In this document: positions 28,048-36,163 of the stretch, in pieces
How the letters are laid out: the number at the start of each line of letters is the position of its first letter
How positions within the stretch are numbered: position 1 is the stretch's first letter
Assembly (NCBI RefSeq): GCF_903969135.1
Contig: NZ_LR824569.1
Span: 1,178,001 to 1,242,000, forward strand
Direction: 5' to 3'
Source: Chryseobacterium sp. JV274
GTDB lineage: Bacteria > Bacteroidota > Bacteroidia > Flavobacteriales > Weeksellaceae
Length of the DNA: 64,000 bases
Made by a program: the position numbers and the translations under genes
Notes under the pieces: generated by a model
What the model was told of the DNA's origin: nothing
What the model saw: only the letters and a program-made list of their open reading frames with translations
Database searches by the model: none

Positions 28048-29229
28048 TTATTTAATTTGGATAATTAATGGATTTGCAATCATCTGAGATTGTTTTTGCA
28101 ATAAAGTTTCCCAATCTTTTTGTGTCTGAATCTGTCCGCTTTTCTGCCATGCAAACCCGGCGTAATAAGTCAGTTTATTTTGAGGTTTTGTCACCACTAA
28201 CAGGTTGCTCTGATCCGGAGTTTCAGATTTAAAAGCAACAGATTTTTCAACAATTTTAGGATCTACAACCACTCCTTCTCCTACAAAAGCATCGTCAATT
28301 TTTTCCCAGTGGAAATAATATCCGTTTTTGTCGTTTAGTTTTGCTTCCCCTTCATTTTTATGCAAAGTAATTCCGATCGTGTAATTGGGAACCTGCTTTT
28401 CAACCTGAAAATTGGATTCAAACTTTGAAAAATTGGAGCCCAGATCAAGGGAAATCCGTTTTGTTTCTTTCACTCCGAATTCACTCCATGGATTGTAGGT
28501 TAATTCAAAAACTGTTCTTAAAGGACCTTCCGCAATGGTTTTGGAACTCACAAAATTTTGTGACACCTGAAGCTTTTCATTCACCCAAATTCCAATTCCA
28601 CCTGTTCCCCGGCTGTCTCCAACCTGGTAAGGATCGTAGCCCTCACCTCTCGTGTCTTTGTGATAGTACATCGGATCGGTCAGATAGCCCTTATACCATT
28701 TATTGATAATGGGTTGATCGGTTCTTTTCAGCCAGATATCAACACCGCTGGAAAGTGTACTTCCTTTAACGCCCTGCAAAGCTTCCTGCTGACCTTTTGG
28801 ACCATACACTCTGAAAGCAATTTTGTCATTTTCCCAAGTATAATCGTCTGCGCGCTCCGGAACCAGTCTTGAATATGTCGAAACTTTGGTTTCAGGAATC
28901 AGAGTTTTCTCATCAGCTACAATTGTATAAGAATTTGTTTTTTTAGCGTTAATATTTGCCTGAAAAAGGAGTTCATCATTTTTCCCATCTCCATCATAAT
29001 CGATCCACTGAATAGGAAGATATTTATTGTTGCTGTCTTTTATTCTAAGATCAGACTCTTTGTTTTTATTTAAAAATGATTTTAATTGATCTACAGAAAT
29101 TGAAACGACTTCATTTCTTGAAAAATTCAATGTATTTTTTATCTGGATAGAATTTTGTGCTTTCAGAAAAGAACTCGTGCAAACGATTGCACAAATACAT
29201 CCGGAAATTAAAAATTTTGATCTAAACAT
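28048..29229 (-). CDS. DUF4861 family exported protein, copy 2
   Basis: A 393-residue protein with a signal peptide ending FLKAQ at about residue 25. It is longer than copy 1 and has an extra N-terminal part with the calcium-site-like DYDGDGKNDELLFQ at about 79. DUF4861 blocks follow: IAFRVYGPKGQQEAL, PMYYHKDTRGEGYDPYQVG and GGIGIWVNEKLQVSQNF. Function unknown; being paired 2 bases from a PL10 lyase suggests it acts on pectin fragments. Codons about 13-18 contain a near-perfect LacI-type palindrome, so the gene may be repressed from inside its own coding region. Confidence 0.78.
   Translation of the reverse strand: MFRSKFLISGCICAIVCTSSFLKAQNSIQIKNTLNFSRNEVVSISVDQLKSFLNKNKESDLRIKDSNNKYLPIQWIDYDGDGKNDELLFQANINAKKTNSYTIVADEKTLIPETKVSTYSRLVPERADDYTWENDKIAFRVYGPKGQQEALQGVKGSTLSSGVDIWLKRTDQPIINKWYKGYLTDPMYYHKDTRGEGYDPYQVGDSRGTGGIGIWVNEKLQVSQNFVSSKTIAEGPLRTVFELTYNPWSEFGVKETKRISLDLGSNFSKFESNFQVEKQVPNYTIGITLHKNEGEAKLNDKNGYYFHWEKIDDAFVGEGVVVDPKIVEKSVAFKSETPDQSNLLVVTKPQNKLTYYAGFAWQKSGQIQTQKDWETLLQKQSQMIANPLIIQIK
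29177..29192. promoter_or_regulatory. LacI-family operator candidate O4, inside coding sequence
   Basis: GTGCAAACGATTGCAC has 7 of 8 symmetric arm positions, the most complete of the four related palindromes here. It falls 37-52 bases downstream of the start of the DUF4861-PL10 pair, within signal-peptide codons. A downstream operator of this kind could block elongation or early initiation. Confidence 0.6.
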
Positions 29230-29391
29230 AATTATTCAATTGAGTTGTAAAAATCAAAAATAATGATAAGTTTCTTATGAACGTCAAAAAATAATCAAAT
29301 TTTAAATCTAACAGGCTGATTTAGAAAAATATTTGAAATAATCTATTCTGCTTGACTCTTGCAGAAGTAAAAATTTACAATTAAAGAAAAA

Positions 29392-29415
29392 TCCTTTCAA
29401 AATGATTTGAAAGGA
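29392..29415 (-). terminator. Intrinsic terminator of the T9SS pectate lyase
   Basis: TCCTTTCAAA (29392-29401) and TTTGAAAGGA (29406-29415) form a 10-base perfect stem with a 4-base loop. On the minus strand the hairpin is followed by TTTTTCTTT. It is about 40 bases beyond the stop at 29457. Confidence 0.85.
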
Positions 29416-29456
29416 CTTCTTTTAAGTATGAATGAAATTAACGTTGGTAATACCTT

Positions 29457-32400
29457 TTATTTAATAATAATTTTAAAATTACTATTCAGATTTTCTCCTG
29501 AAACATTGAGTATATAATTTCCTGAGGCTTTTTTGTCTGCAATATTTAATGTAAAGATCCCTTTTCCATCAGTATTAATCTTTTCTTTGGCAACGATATT
29601 TCCTGTCAGATCAATAATTGTTGCCGTTAAACTGGATTTTCTATATTCGGGAAGCTTGATGAAAATCTGGTCTTTTGCAGGATTCGGATATACTGTTCCT
29701 ACATTTTTGCTGATGCTGAATTCATTATTACTCAGCACGGCCTGATTGTACAAAGTATAGATTTCTGTTGGAGATAAAGCATAATTGTACAACTTAAGTT
29801 CGTCGAACGCACCTTTATAAGGAGCCGGAGTATTGGCAGTTGATAAAAACTCAAGCTCACCAATATTCCCGATGATCAGATCACTTGCTTCACCAATCCC
29901 TGTAACCGCAGTTTCGTCTCCTTCAGTCATTAAAGTGCCATTGGCATAAATTCTCATTTTATGCGCAGCAATATCTCTCTGAATCACAACATGCACCCAG
30001 TTATCAGTAAAATAATTGGCAATAGGTGATGTGATTTCTTTTTTCGTAACGTCATCATCAATAGCATATCTCAGCTGACCTCCTTTGATTTCTATATTAA
30101 AACGTTTACCGGTAGCTCCCGTTGCCGTATTTTTAGTGAAAGAACCTTTACACAATACATACAGACTTGTAGACGAAGACGATGGTATCATGCTTGTTAG
30201 AGCTTTCATCCAAAAAGAAACAGTAAACGAATGATTATCAAATAAAATATGATTCTGATGAGGAATACTGGCGATGTACATATTACCAGGTGAAGTTGCC
30301 AGATCAAGGGCGTTGTTTTCTTTTCCCGGCACTCTTACATTGGCATTATCATAAGCTGTATTTAGTACTCCATGATTGGCAAAAGACGTTATATCTGCAA
30401 TTTGTGCACCAGCGGAAGGAGCCTCTGCAAACGGCCAGTTGCCAACAAGACCTTGAGCCAATGCACGAAAATTCCACACATCTCCCACAGCAGTACCAAG
30501 AACACTGGAAGCATCAATTCTCCAATAGTAATTTACTGCCGGATTTAAATTATTAAGCTGATATGATGGCGCAGCAGAATAAGATAAAGTTGCAATAGTG
30601 CTTAAATTTAAAGGATCTGTTCCAAAATAAACGGTATACGTTGTTGTGTTTGGACTGCCATTCCATTTTAAAAGCAGGTTTCCACCGTTCAACTCAACGT
30701 TATTATTGCCAGTTGCGGGAATCGGGTTATTTGCTTTTGTGGGAGCTGATGGGATTGGTGGTGTGGTTACTGATGTATTTGATGTATAAACTGAAGATTG
30801 TGATGTATTTGTTGCTTTAACTCTATAATAATATTGAGTATCAGGCGTTAAACTGGCTTCATTATAACTTGTTGCATTCGCCCCCAATGTTGCAATGACG
30901 GTAAAATTAGTACCATCGGTAGAACGTTCTACAATATAATTAGTTTCATTTGCAGCATTATCGTTCCAATTAACGGTTAAAAAACTTGAAGGTGAAGCTC
31001 CTGTAGTTGTGATTGCATTGGTGAAATTCACATTTGTTGGCGGAATAATGAAATCCGGAGGAGTTGTATTGGGCAGACTGTTAATATAAACCTCAATATT
31101 CAGATACGGAGCATGTGTTGTGCTTACTGCCAAAGCATCGAAGACAGTTGGATTCAGTCCATTGACTGTTTCCCATGCATCAGGCATTCCGTCATTGTCA
31201 GTATCCAAAGGAGCCGGCGCACCATAAACATGCCCCGCACCGCCATTGGTAAACCCAAATTGGGTCGTCAAATCAGTTTGTACATAAACATAAGTAGCTG
31301 TTGTCCCTTTCGACATTAAATCTGAAATCATTAAGCCATCTACCTGATCGCGTCTTGGATAGGATGCTCCTACACTTGTAACAATTTTATTATATGCCTC
31401 CTGAGCGGTTAATGTAGGGGTTTTCATCGGATAATCATACGGAGTAGCCATTATGGCTGCCGGATCTCCTACAGGGTAACCCACTAAGCTTTGAGGAACT
31501 GCAGCTCCATCTAATGCTCCATTTTTATTATTATCAAAATAATTCCCGGAACCATATAAATTGAAATTGGCATTTCCAACACTGAAAGGCGTGGTAACAG
31601 TATTGCTTGTATTGGGACCTCCGATAAAATAATTGTTGATGATATTGGCAAAAGAGCTTCCCGCTGAATCTCCTCCCATGATGTATGCCTCCCCGGATTG
31701 GGTGTGACCGTAGGTGTTTCCATAATTACCCCAGTTATAAACTACATTATTGACAAACTCATTGATTCCTTTTATTTTATTATTACGGGTTTTATTACAG
31801 ATATATAAATTTCCGATTAAACTGATCTTTCCCCCTGGCGGAGGCTGCATTAATCCTCCCGCAGAATGATTATGACGGTGCATTCCCTGCCCTATAATAG
31901 AATTCTGAATCGTTATATTATCGGGACTTGTGCCGTTGTTATCCCAGTTAACTGAGAATACTTCGTCTGTACCCCAGGTAAAAGTCATATGATCTAAGAT
32001 GATGTTTGCCCCGTTGGCTATTCCTGATGCATCCTGATTTTGAGATGTCCCACCATAACGGATGCGAAGATATCTGGCAATTGTGTTATTGGCTCCTGTA
32101 AATGATACTCTGGGCCCCAAAAATACAATTCCTTCTCCGGGAGCAGTTTGCCCGGCAATTGTGGTATTAGCCGCCACAGCAACAACCGATTGTAAGTTAA
32201 CAATACCTCCCACTTTAAATATAACAAACCGGCCCGGCTGACTCACCGCATCACGGAATGAACCCGGGCCGCTGTCATTTAAATTGGTAACCAGATAAAT
32301 CTGAGGATTTGCCGCACCTCTTGCTCCCGTAGTATATCTTCCAAAACCGGTTGCTTCCGGAAATGCCAATGTCTGAGCCCTAAAATCAATAGTGGATAAT

Positions 32401-32462
32401 GCTAATCCACAAAACAATAAAGATTTAAGAGTGGGTTTAAACAGTAAAGATTTATTTTTCAT
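29457..32462 (-). CDS. Multidomain pectate lyase with FN3, LamG and T9SS sorting domain
   Basis: A 1001-residue secreted protein. The ATG at 32462 is chosen because it gives a signal peptide ending STIDFRAQ; an upstream in-frame start would add 40 unlikely residues. Order: signal; PL1-like lyase (about 30-450) opening FPEATGFGRYTTGARGA; a DTDNDGMPDAWE calcium repeat (about 462); FN3 (about 490-580) and a second FN3-like domain with YYWRIDAS (about 585-675); a LamG/concanavalin-type domain (about 680-890); and a type A T9SS sorting domain with VYPNPAKDQIFIK and a final NFKIIIK. It should be exported by T9SS and attached or released at the surface. It is the only T9SS cargo in the window. Confidence 0.88.
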   Translation of the reverse strand: MKNKSLLFKPTLKSLLFCGLALSTIDFRAQTLAFPEATGFGRYTTGARGAANPQIYLVTNLNDSGPGSFRDAVSQPGRFVIFKVGGIVNLQSVVAVAANTTIAGQTAPGEGIVFLGPRVSFTGANNTIARYLRIRYGGTSQNQDASGIANGANIILDHMTFTWGTDEVFSVNWDNNGTSPDNITIQNSIIGQGMHRHNHSAGGLMQPPPGGKISLIGNLYICNKTRNNKIKGINEFVNNVVYNWGNYGNTYGHTQSGEAYIMGGDSAGSSFANIINNYFIGGPNTSNTVTTPFSVGNANFNLYGSGNYFDNNKNGALDGAAVPQSLVGYPVGDPAAIMATPYDYPMKTPTLTAQEAYNKIVTSVGASYPRRDQVDGLMISDLMSKGTTATYVYVQTDLTTQFGFTNGGAGHVYGAPAPLDTDNDGMPDAWETVNGLNPTVFDALAVSTTHAPYLNIEVYINSLPNTTPPDFIIPPTNVNFTNAITTTGASPSSFLTVNWNDNAANETNYIVERSTDGTNFTVIATLGANATSYNEASLTPDTQYYYRVKATNTSQSSVYTSNTSVTTPPIPSAPTKANNPIPATGNNNVELNGGNLLLKWNGSPNTTTYTVYFGTDPLNLSTIATLSYSAAPSYQLNNLNPAVNYYWRIDASSVLGTAVGDVWNFRALAQGLVGNWPFAEAPSAGAQIADITSFANHGVLNTAYDNANVRVPGKENNALDLATSPGNMYIASIPHQNHILFDNHSFTVSFWMKALTSMIPSSSSTSLYVLCKGSFTKNTATGATGKRFNIEIKGGQLRYAIDDDVTKKEITSPIANYFTDNWVHVVIQRDIAAHKMRIYANGTLMTEGDETAVTGIGEASDLIIGNIGELEFLSTANTPAPYKGAFDELKLYNYALSPTEIYTLYNQAVLSNNEFSISKNVGTVYPNPAKDQIFIKLPEYRKSSLTATIIDLTGNIVAKEKINTDGKGIFTLNIADKKASGNYILNVSGENLNSNFKIIIK

Positions 32463-32786
32463 AAATATTAATTTTGTGTTAACTAATCTATCCACAAAAC
32501 CAATACTGAGCATCCTGCTCCGTCCTGCTGACCTATATATCAAGCAATTACAAAAAAATAATATGTAAAGTAATAAGTCCAATACAAAAATGACTTAAAT
32601 GTATGGGTAAAGTTGAAAAGTTCTTACCTATGAATATGGACTGTTAAATGTTCTGAGTGTCATCATAACTGATCCGCCACCTAAAAGCGGAGGTCAATGG
32701 ATATTTAGAGTTGAAAATCTTTTCAAGACATAAAATTATCACTAAGCAACAGTGTAAATATCCCATCCGTTACTCAATTGCCCCTC

Positions 32787-32810
32787 TAATAATAATAATA
32801 ATAATAATAA
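32787..32810. repeat. Trinucleotide microsatellite (TAA)8
   Basis: Eight perfect TAA copies in non-coding sequence between the T9SS lyase and the RHS remnant region. Confidence 0.9.
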
Positions 32811-32913
32811 CTCTAAGCTTTATTGTCATTTTTTTTATTAAATACATTTAAAATTCGATCAATATCTGCGAGAAATTGGTTCGAAGATAATACTGTAAAG
32901 TTCACCAAAAGCC

Positions 32914-32943
32914 AAAAGGCATCAACTGAAGTTGGCGCCTTTT
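32914..32943. terminator. Hairpin, probable terminator
   Basis: AAAAGGCATCAAC (32914-32926) pairs with GTTGGCGCCTTTT (32931-32943) with two mismatches around a TGAA loop, followed by TTATTTTG. It has terminator form on the plus strand and A/T flanks on both sides. No nearby rightward gene is known, so it may be left over from a lost element. Confidence 0.5.
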
Positions 32944-33142
32944 ATTTTGTTTTTAGAATACCAAACAATAGTTTCTTTGAGGATTAGATCTTACACTAAA
33001 ATATAATCATTATAAATTCATTTTCATTACATTCAGTTCAAAATCCATAAAAAAATGTAGATCATTATTGTTTATAAAATTACATCATTAATAATACTAT
33101 TATCATCAAAACTTCTTTTAAAATTATTAAATACATCTATTT

Positions 33143-33571
33143 CTACTGATGAAATTTTTTATCGTTTAATTCAAAATCGTCATTGATATAATTTCGAGCC
33201 TTAATTAATTCATACCATTTTCGAGGTAAAGCGAAATTGTCATAATAGATATATTCCTGGAATAAATTAGTAAAAATAAAATCTCCATCTGTAAAATACG
33301 TTAAAGAAAATATTGGCTCAAGAGTGTAAGCATTTAGTCGTCTGTAAGAAGTTGAAACAATTGCTGGACAACTCTCTAAATAATTACACAATTTATTTCT
33401 AATTTCTGATGTATAGATTCCATTTTGTTGAAAGTCTTTTATTGATGGGAATTCGTTATCATTCTTACCATCAAAGTGAATAATTTCTTCTTTAAAGAAA
33501 GAAATTCCTCTATAATTCCATGATATGTAATTCATATTAATAAAATTATTCTCGGAAACAAATCCAATCAT
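33143..33571 (-). CDS. Hypothetical protein, possible immunity protein of an orphan RHS module
   Basis: 142 codons from the ATG at 33571 (a TTG at 33586 would add five). No family was recognised. The sequence is rich in aromatic and acidic residues (ISWNYRGISFF, YFTDGDFIFTNLFQEYIYYD), typical of small cytoplasmic immunity proteins, and has no signal peptide. It starts just past the stop (33583-33585) of an orphan RHS linker fragment, the usual place for an immunity gene. This role is inferred from position. Confidence 0.5.
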   Translation of the reverse strand: MIGFVSENNFINMNYISWNYRGISFFKEEIIHFDGKNDNEFPSIKDFQQNGIYTSEIRNKLCNYLESCPAIVSTSYRRLNAYTLEPIFSLTYFTDGDFIFTNLFQEYIYYDNFALPRKWYELIKARNYINDDFELNDKKFHQ

Positions 33572-33582
33572 TTGATTGTTTA

Positions 33583-33726
33583 TCAAACAGTTACAAACAT
33601 TAACGCGTCCGTAGCATTTCTGGATGGTGAATTTCCAAAGCCCAAGAATCTACCAACTCTTTGCAGCCAATTCATTTTTTTGCCTTTAAGCACGATCTCT
33701 TCTATAACACCTTCATATATACTTAA
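33583..33726 (-). pseudogene. Orphan RHS linker and toxin-tip remnant
   Basis: Read on the minus strand this encodes YEGVIEEIVLKGKK then MNWLQRVGRFLGFGNSPSRN before a TGA. The first part is nearly identical to residues about 18-42 of the intact tip protein at 35345-36163 (YDGGVIEEIVLKGKK, LNWLQRVGRLF). It has no start codon of its own and begins within a few bases of the stop of the 33723-34133 gene. This is the signature of a displaced RHS C-terminal module whose toxin part has been lost or replaced. Confidence 0.75.
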
Positions 33727-34133
33727 TTATTAAGAAGTATAACTTTTCTTATTTTATGCCTTAATTCTTGACTAAATTTTTTATTATTTTTAGCTGTAAT
33801 CAAAAGCTGTTTAATATTACTGTTTAAACATTCCATTTTAATAATAAAATATAAACATAAATTCAACCAGTAACCTTGGTCATGATCAATAATATCTTTC
33901 AAGATTAGTTCTATAGGAAAAACATCGGAAAGTAATATATTATTTTTATTAGTTAGCATTGTTAACTGTTTACTCACCGTTTCTATATTTTCAAAAATTA
34001 TATAAAAAGGATAACCATAGAAATTATTCATATTAATATTTATGGTTTTACCTTCGTAAACTATTTTCCAACAATTACCGCCAAAATAACACTCATAATT
34101 AGTCTCAGATATATATATTATTTTCATTTCCAT
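33723..34133 (-). CDS. Hypothetical protein, probable immunity partner of a decayed toxin
   Basis: 136 residues, no signal peptide, no recognised family. It opens MEMKIIYISETNYECYF and ends in a Lys/Arg-rich helix (LRHKIRKVILLNN). Its ATG overlaps the stop of the toxin remnant at 34124-34370 by 10 bases, the arrangement expected of an immunity gene coupled to its toxin. The reading frame is intact while the toxin has several frameshifts, consistent with an immunity gene that outlives its toxin. Confidence 0.5.
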   Translation of the reverse strand: MEMKIIYISETNYECYFGGNCWKIVYEGKTININMNNFYGYPFYIIFENIETVSKQLTMLTNKNNILLSDVFPIELILKDIIDHDQGYWLNLCLYFIIKMECLNSNIKQLLITAKNNKKFSQELRHKIRKVILLNN

Positions 34134-34370
34134 ATTGCATGATTAACTTTTAGACCTGTTTTCTGTTCCATGTAGTTTACAAATTGTTTTCTGATTTGAT
34201 TATTCCATCTATGTCCAGAGTTTTCATCTATAATTCATCATTAGTTAGCCATCATATGAGAATAGATGTAAAGTTCTACTATTTTGACGATTCCTCATCT
34301 TGTCATTTCAGGAAAATCATTTTCTCTAGCTTTCAATGCTTTACTCACAATCTCAATTCTTAGGAAAATC
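34124..34370 (-). pseudogene. Decayed toxin tip (nuclease-like C-terminus)
   Basis: Three successive minus-strand fragments in different frames read IEIVSKALKARENDFPEMTR, GIVKIVELYIYSHMMAN and DENSGHRWNNQIRKQFVNYM with the end EQKTGLKVNHAIWK and stop at 34124. The order and spacing suggest one toxin domain broken by small indels. The H-R-x-N-x-Q-x-R-K cluster resembles endonuclease-type toxin ends, but no family is claimed. The stop overlaps the start of the 33723-34133 gene. Confidence 0.6.
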
Positions 34371-34371
34371 A

Positions 34372-34851
34372 CTAAAATATGTACAAAACTTTGCTTGTAA
34401 AACCATTTCCACATTGATGACATTTAATCGTCTTATTTTCTTCACTAATCATTTTCAATTTCTTATCTCTTAATCCAAAATTATTCGGATATATTAACAC
34501 CGGGTCAACAGATAAAGCTCCTTTATATACTTTTCCACAGCTAAAACATGTCAAATTATTTAAAAAATAAGTTTTAACAGACCTTTCAAAATCTATATCC
34601 TGGAATGTATTATTTTCTACTTTTAAATCTATATTAGTAATATCAGTATAATCTATCCAAAACAGATAATCCAGTATGAAAACTCCCTTCTTATAATACT
34701 CAGTAAAAACCGGACGACATACTTTCAATAATTCATCAGGAGAAACATATTTTTTGGCATCATTAGAAACAAGTATATTATCACTTATTTGATAGTCAAA
34801 ATTATCCCAATAAATAAATTCGGTATTCTCTGCTTTAATTAATTTAGTCAT
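34372..34851 (-). CDS. Hypothetical protein with two CxxC pairs
   Basis: 159 residues without a signal peptide. The N-terminal two thirds is a mixed alpha/beta region with many acidic and aromatic residues. The C-terminal part has CFSC at about residue 117 and CHQC at about 147, probably a zinc ribbon. It lies 17 bases downstream of the 158-residue gene and upstream of the toxin remnant, so it could be a second immunity protein for the intact tip or a survivor from another module. No function is assigned. Confidence 0.5.
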   Translation of the reverse strand: MTKLIKAENTEFIYWDNFDYQISDNILVSNDAKKYVSPDELLKVCRPVFTEYYKKGVFILDYLFWIDYTDITNIDLKVENNTFQDIDFERSVKTYFLNNLTCFSCGKVYKGALSVDPVLIYPNNFGLRDKKLKMISEENKTIKCHQCGNGFTSKVLYIF

Positions 34852-34868
34852 ACTTCTTAATGGAATTA

Positions 34869-35345
34869 CTACTTTGGATTAACATACCATTTTCCAAGCT
34901 TTTTATACGAAAAAATATTATATATCAACATTTTAGCAAAATAAGCCGGATAATAAGAATCTATTTTTGCAATCAAGGTTGTATTATCATTTTTTTTAAC
35001 AGCAATTATATTCGTTTTTGGATACTCCCCGTTTATTTGTTTAAAATTTTCAGCATTGTATTCGTTTGATACATTATTCATTTCAATAAAAAATACTTCA
35101 TCATAATAACCGTCTATTACAGATATAATTCGGTCTGTTGTAATTAAAAAGTAAGAATTTTTAAGATCACATTCCATAATAGGCAATTCATTTACTAAGA
35201 GCATTATATCAGATCCAAAATAATCATCTCCTATTATCTTAGTATGAATTTTATCATTAAACGTTATCCAATCTCTTTCTCCTTTATCCATACTTTTTAA
35301 AGTAATTTGAACTGCTAATTGTTTAAATTTCCTTGTTGTTTCCAT
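34869..35345 (-). CDS. Probable immunity protein for the 272-residue RHS tip
   Basis: 158 residues, no signal peptide, no recognised domain. The start overlaps the stop of the toxin-like tip by one base (TAATG), implying translational coupling. It has alternating beta strands such as YFLITTDRIISVIDGYYDEVFFIEM, and a Lys-rich end. Toxin followed by a coupled small gene is the standard polymorphic-toxin arrangement, so immunity is the best inference. Confidence 0.55.
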   Translation of the reverse strand: METTRKFKQLAVQITLKSMDKGERDWITFNDKIHTKIIGDDYFGSDIMLLVNELPIMECDLKNSYFLITTDRIISVIDGYYDEVFFIEMNNVSNEYNAENFKQINGEYPKTNIIAVKKNDNTTLIAKIDSYYPAYFAKMLIYNIFSYKKLGKWYVNPK

Positions 35346-36163
35346 TATTTTAATGTTTTTTCCCAGGTTACGGCTGTGGACTCAAAATTAGCTGCACCAT
35401 CTTTAAATGAGTCAAAATGATATCCATATTTTCTCGCCCAAGTAGGGTCACTTGCTAATCTAGAATTCATTACCATTTTAAATTCAATTCTAATTTCCTT
35501 AAAACCTTTTTGCTTTGCTAAAGTTTCTACTCCATTAATTAGTTTATCAAATACATTGCCTTTGGGAGCATTAATACTTCTTTCTATTGATACTATTTCT
35601 ATGTTTAAAATATCACCAGTATACCAACCTTCATTGATTGTTCCAACTACAGTACCAGACTCTCCTATCATCTTGTCAAGCGTCAAAACTTCATCTGCTT
35701 TTTTACTAGCTAAAGAAGCTGGACCAAATAATTTATTTACTGCAACAGATTGTAATACTGCAGATAACATCTTCCCCCCATTTGCCTCTTGAGAATTATG
35801 TGCAGCATATGTATATGCTCCATTATCAGCATGACAAGATAAACATCCTTTCCAAATTAAACCATCAGAACCCGTATCATCTTGACTCCAACCTCCAAAA
35901 TTTTTGGGAAGAATAAATCTGTATTGAGGAGATTCGTTTATCCCCTGATTTGCAACTAAAGTATTAGTTGTAACCTGCCGATAACTTCGATCAGAAGCAG
36001 TAGGATAATGAACTGGACCGTCAAATATTTTATTAAAGAGTCTGCCAACTCTTTGCAACCAATTCAATTTTTTACCTTTAAGTACTATCTCCTCTATAAC
36101 ACCTCCATCATACACTTTGTTAACGTTCGGCCCTCCTGGCTCTCCTATCCTTTCCCCCATCAT
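35345..36163 (-). CDS. RHS C-terminal toxin-like tip, detached from its core
   Basis: 272 residues, starting with the RHS hinge remnant MMGERIGEPGGPNV, then a linker (VIEEIVLKGKKLNWLQRVGR) and a variable C-terminal domain. The middle has KGCLSCHADNG, a CxxCH motif, and NEGWYTGDILNIEIVSIE. The end (about 205-265: LINGVETLAKQKGFKEIRIE, MNSRLASDPTWARKYGYHF) looks like the second half of a GNAT acetyltransferase fold, but this is a by-eye guess. The protein was once the end of the RHS core at 36164-36796; two single-base losses now separate them. Whether it is still translated is unclear. Confidence 0.6.
   Translation of the reverse strand: MMGERIGEPGGPNVNKVYDGGVIEEIVLKGKKLNWLQRVGRLFNKIFDGPVHYPTASDRSYRQVTTNTLVANQGINESPQYRFILPKNFGGWSQDDTGSDGLIWKGCLSCHADNGAYTYAAHNSQEANGGKMLSAVLQSVAVNKLFGPASLASKKADEVLTLDKMIGESGTVVGTINEGWYTGDILNIEIVSIERSINAPKGNVFDKLINGVETLAKQKGFKEIRIEFKMVMNSRLASDPTWARKYGYHFDSFKDGAANFESTAVTWEKTLK

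Larger units (their letters stand above)
32583..33142. other. Non-coding stretch before the RHS remnants
   Basis: No convincing gene in about 560 bases. It contains the word GATCCGCCACCTAAAAGCGG (about 32670-32690), which looks like part of a mobile-element end but was not identified, a TAA microsatellite at 32787-32810 and a hairpin at 32914-32943. Confidence 0.55.

Noticed and set aside
32670..32695. End of an insertion sequence (CCGCCACCT...AGCGGAGG)
   Set aside because: The word looks like a mobile-element end, but no transposase, partner repeat or target duplication could be found nearby.
34372..34851. A DNA-binding zinc-ribbon regulator
   Set aside because: Two CxxC pairs alone do not show DNA binding; the location in the RHS remnant array makes an immunity-related or unknown role as likely.
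35345..36163. Cytochrome c, because of the CLSCH motif
   Set aside because: No signal peptide, no axial Met region or other c-type features, and the protein starts with an RHS hinge. The motif is noted only as a curiosity.
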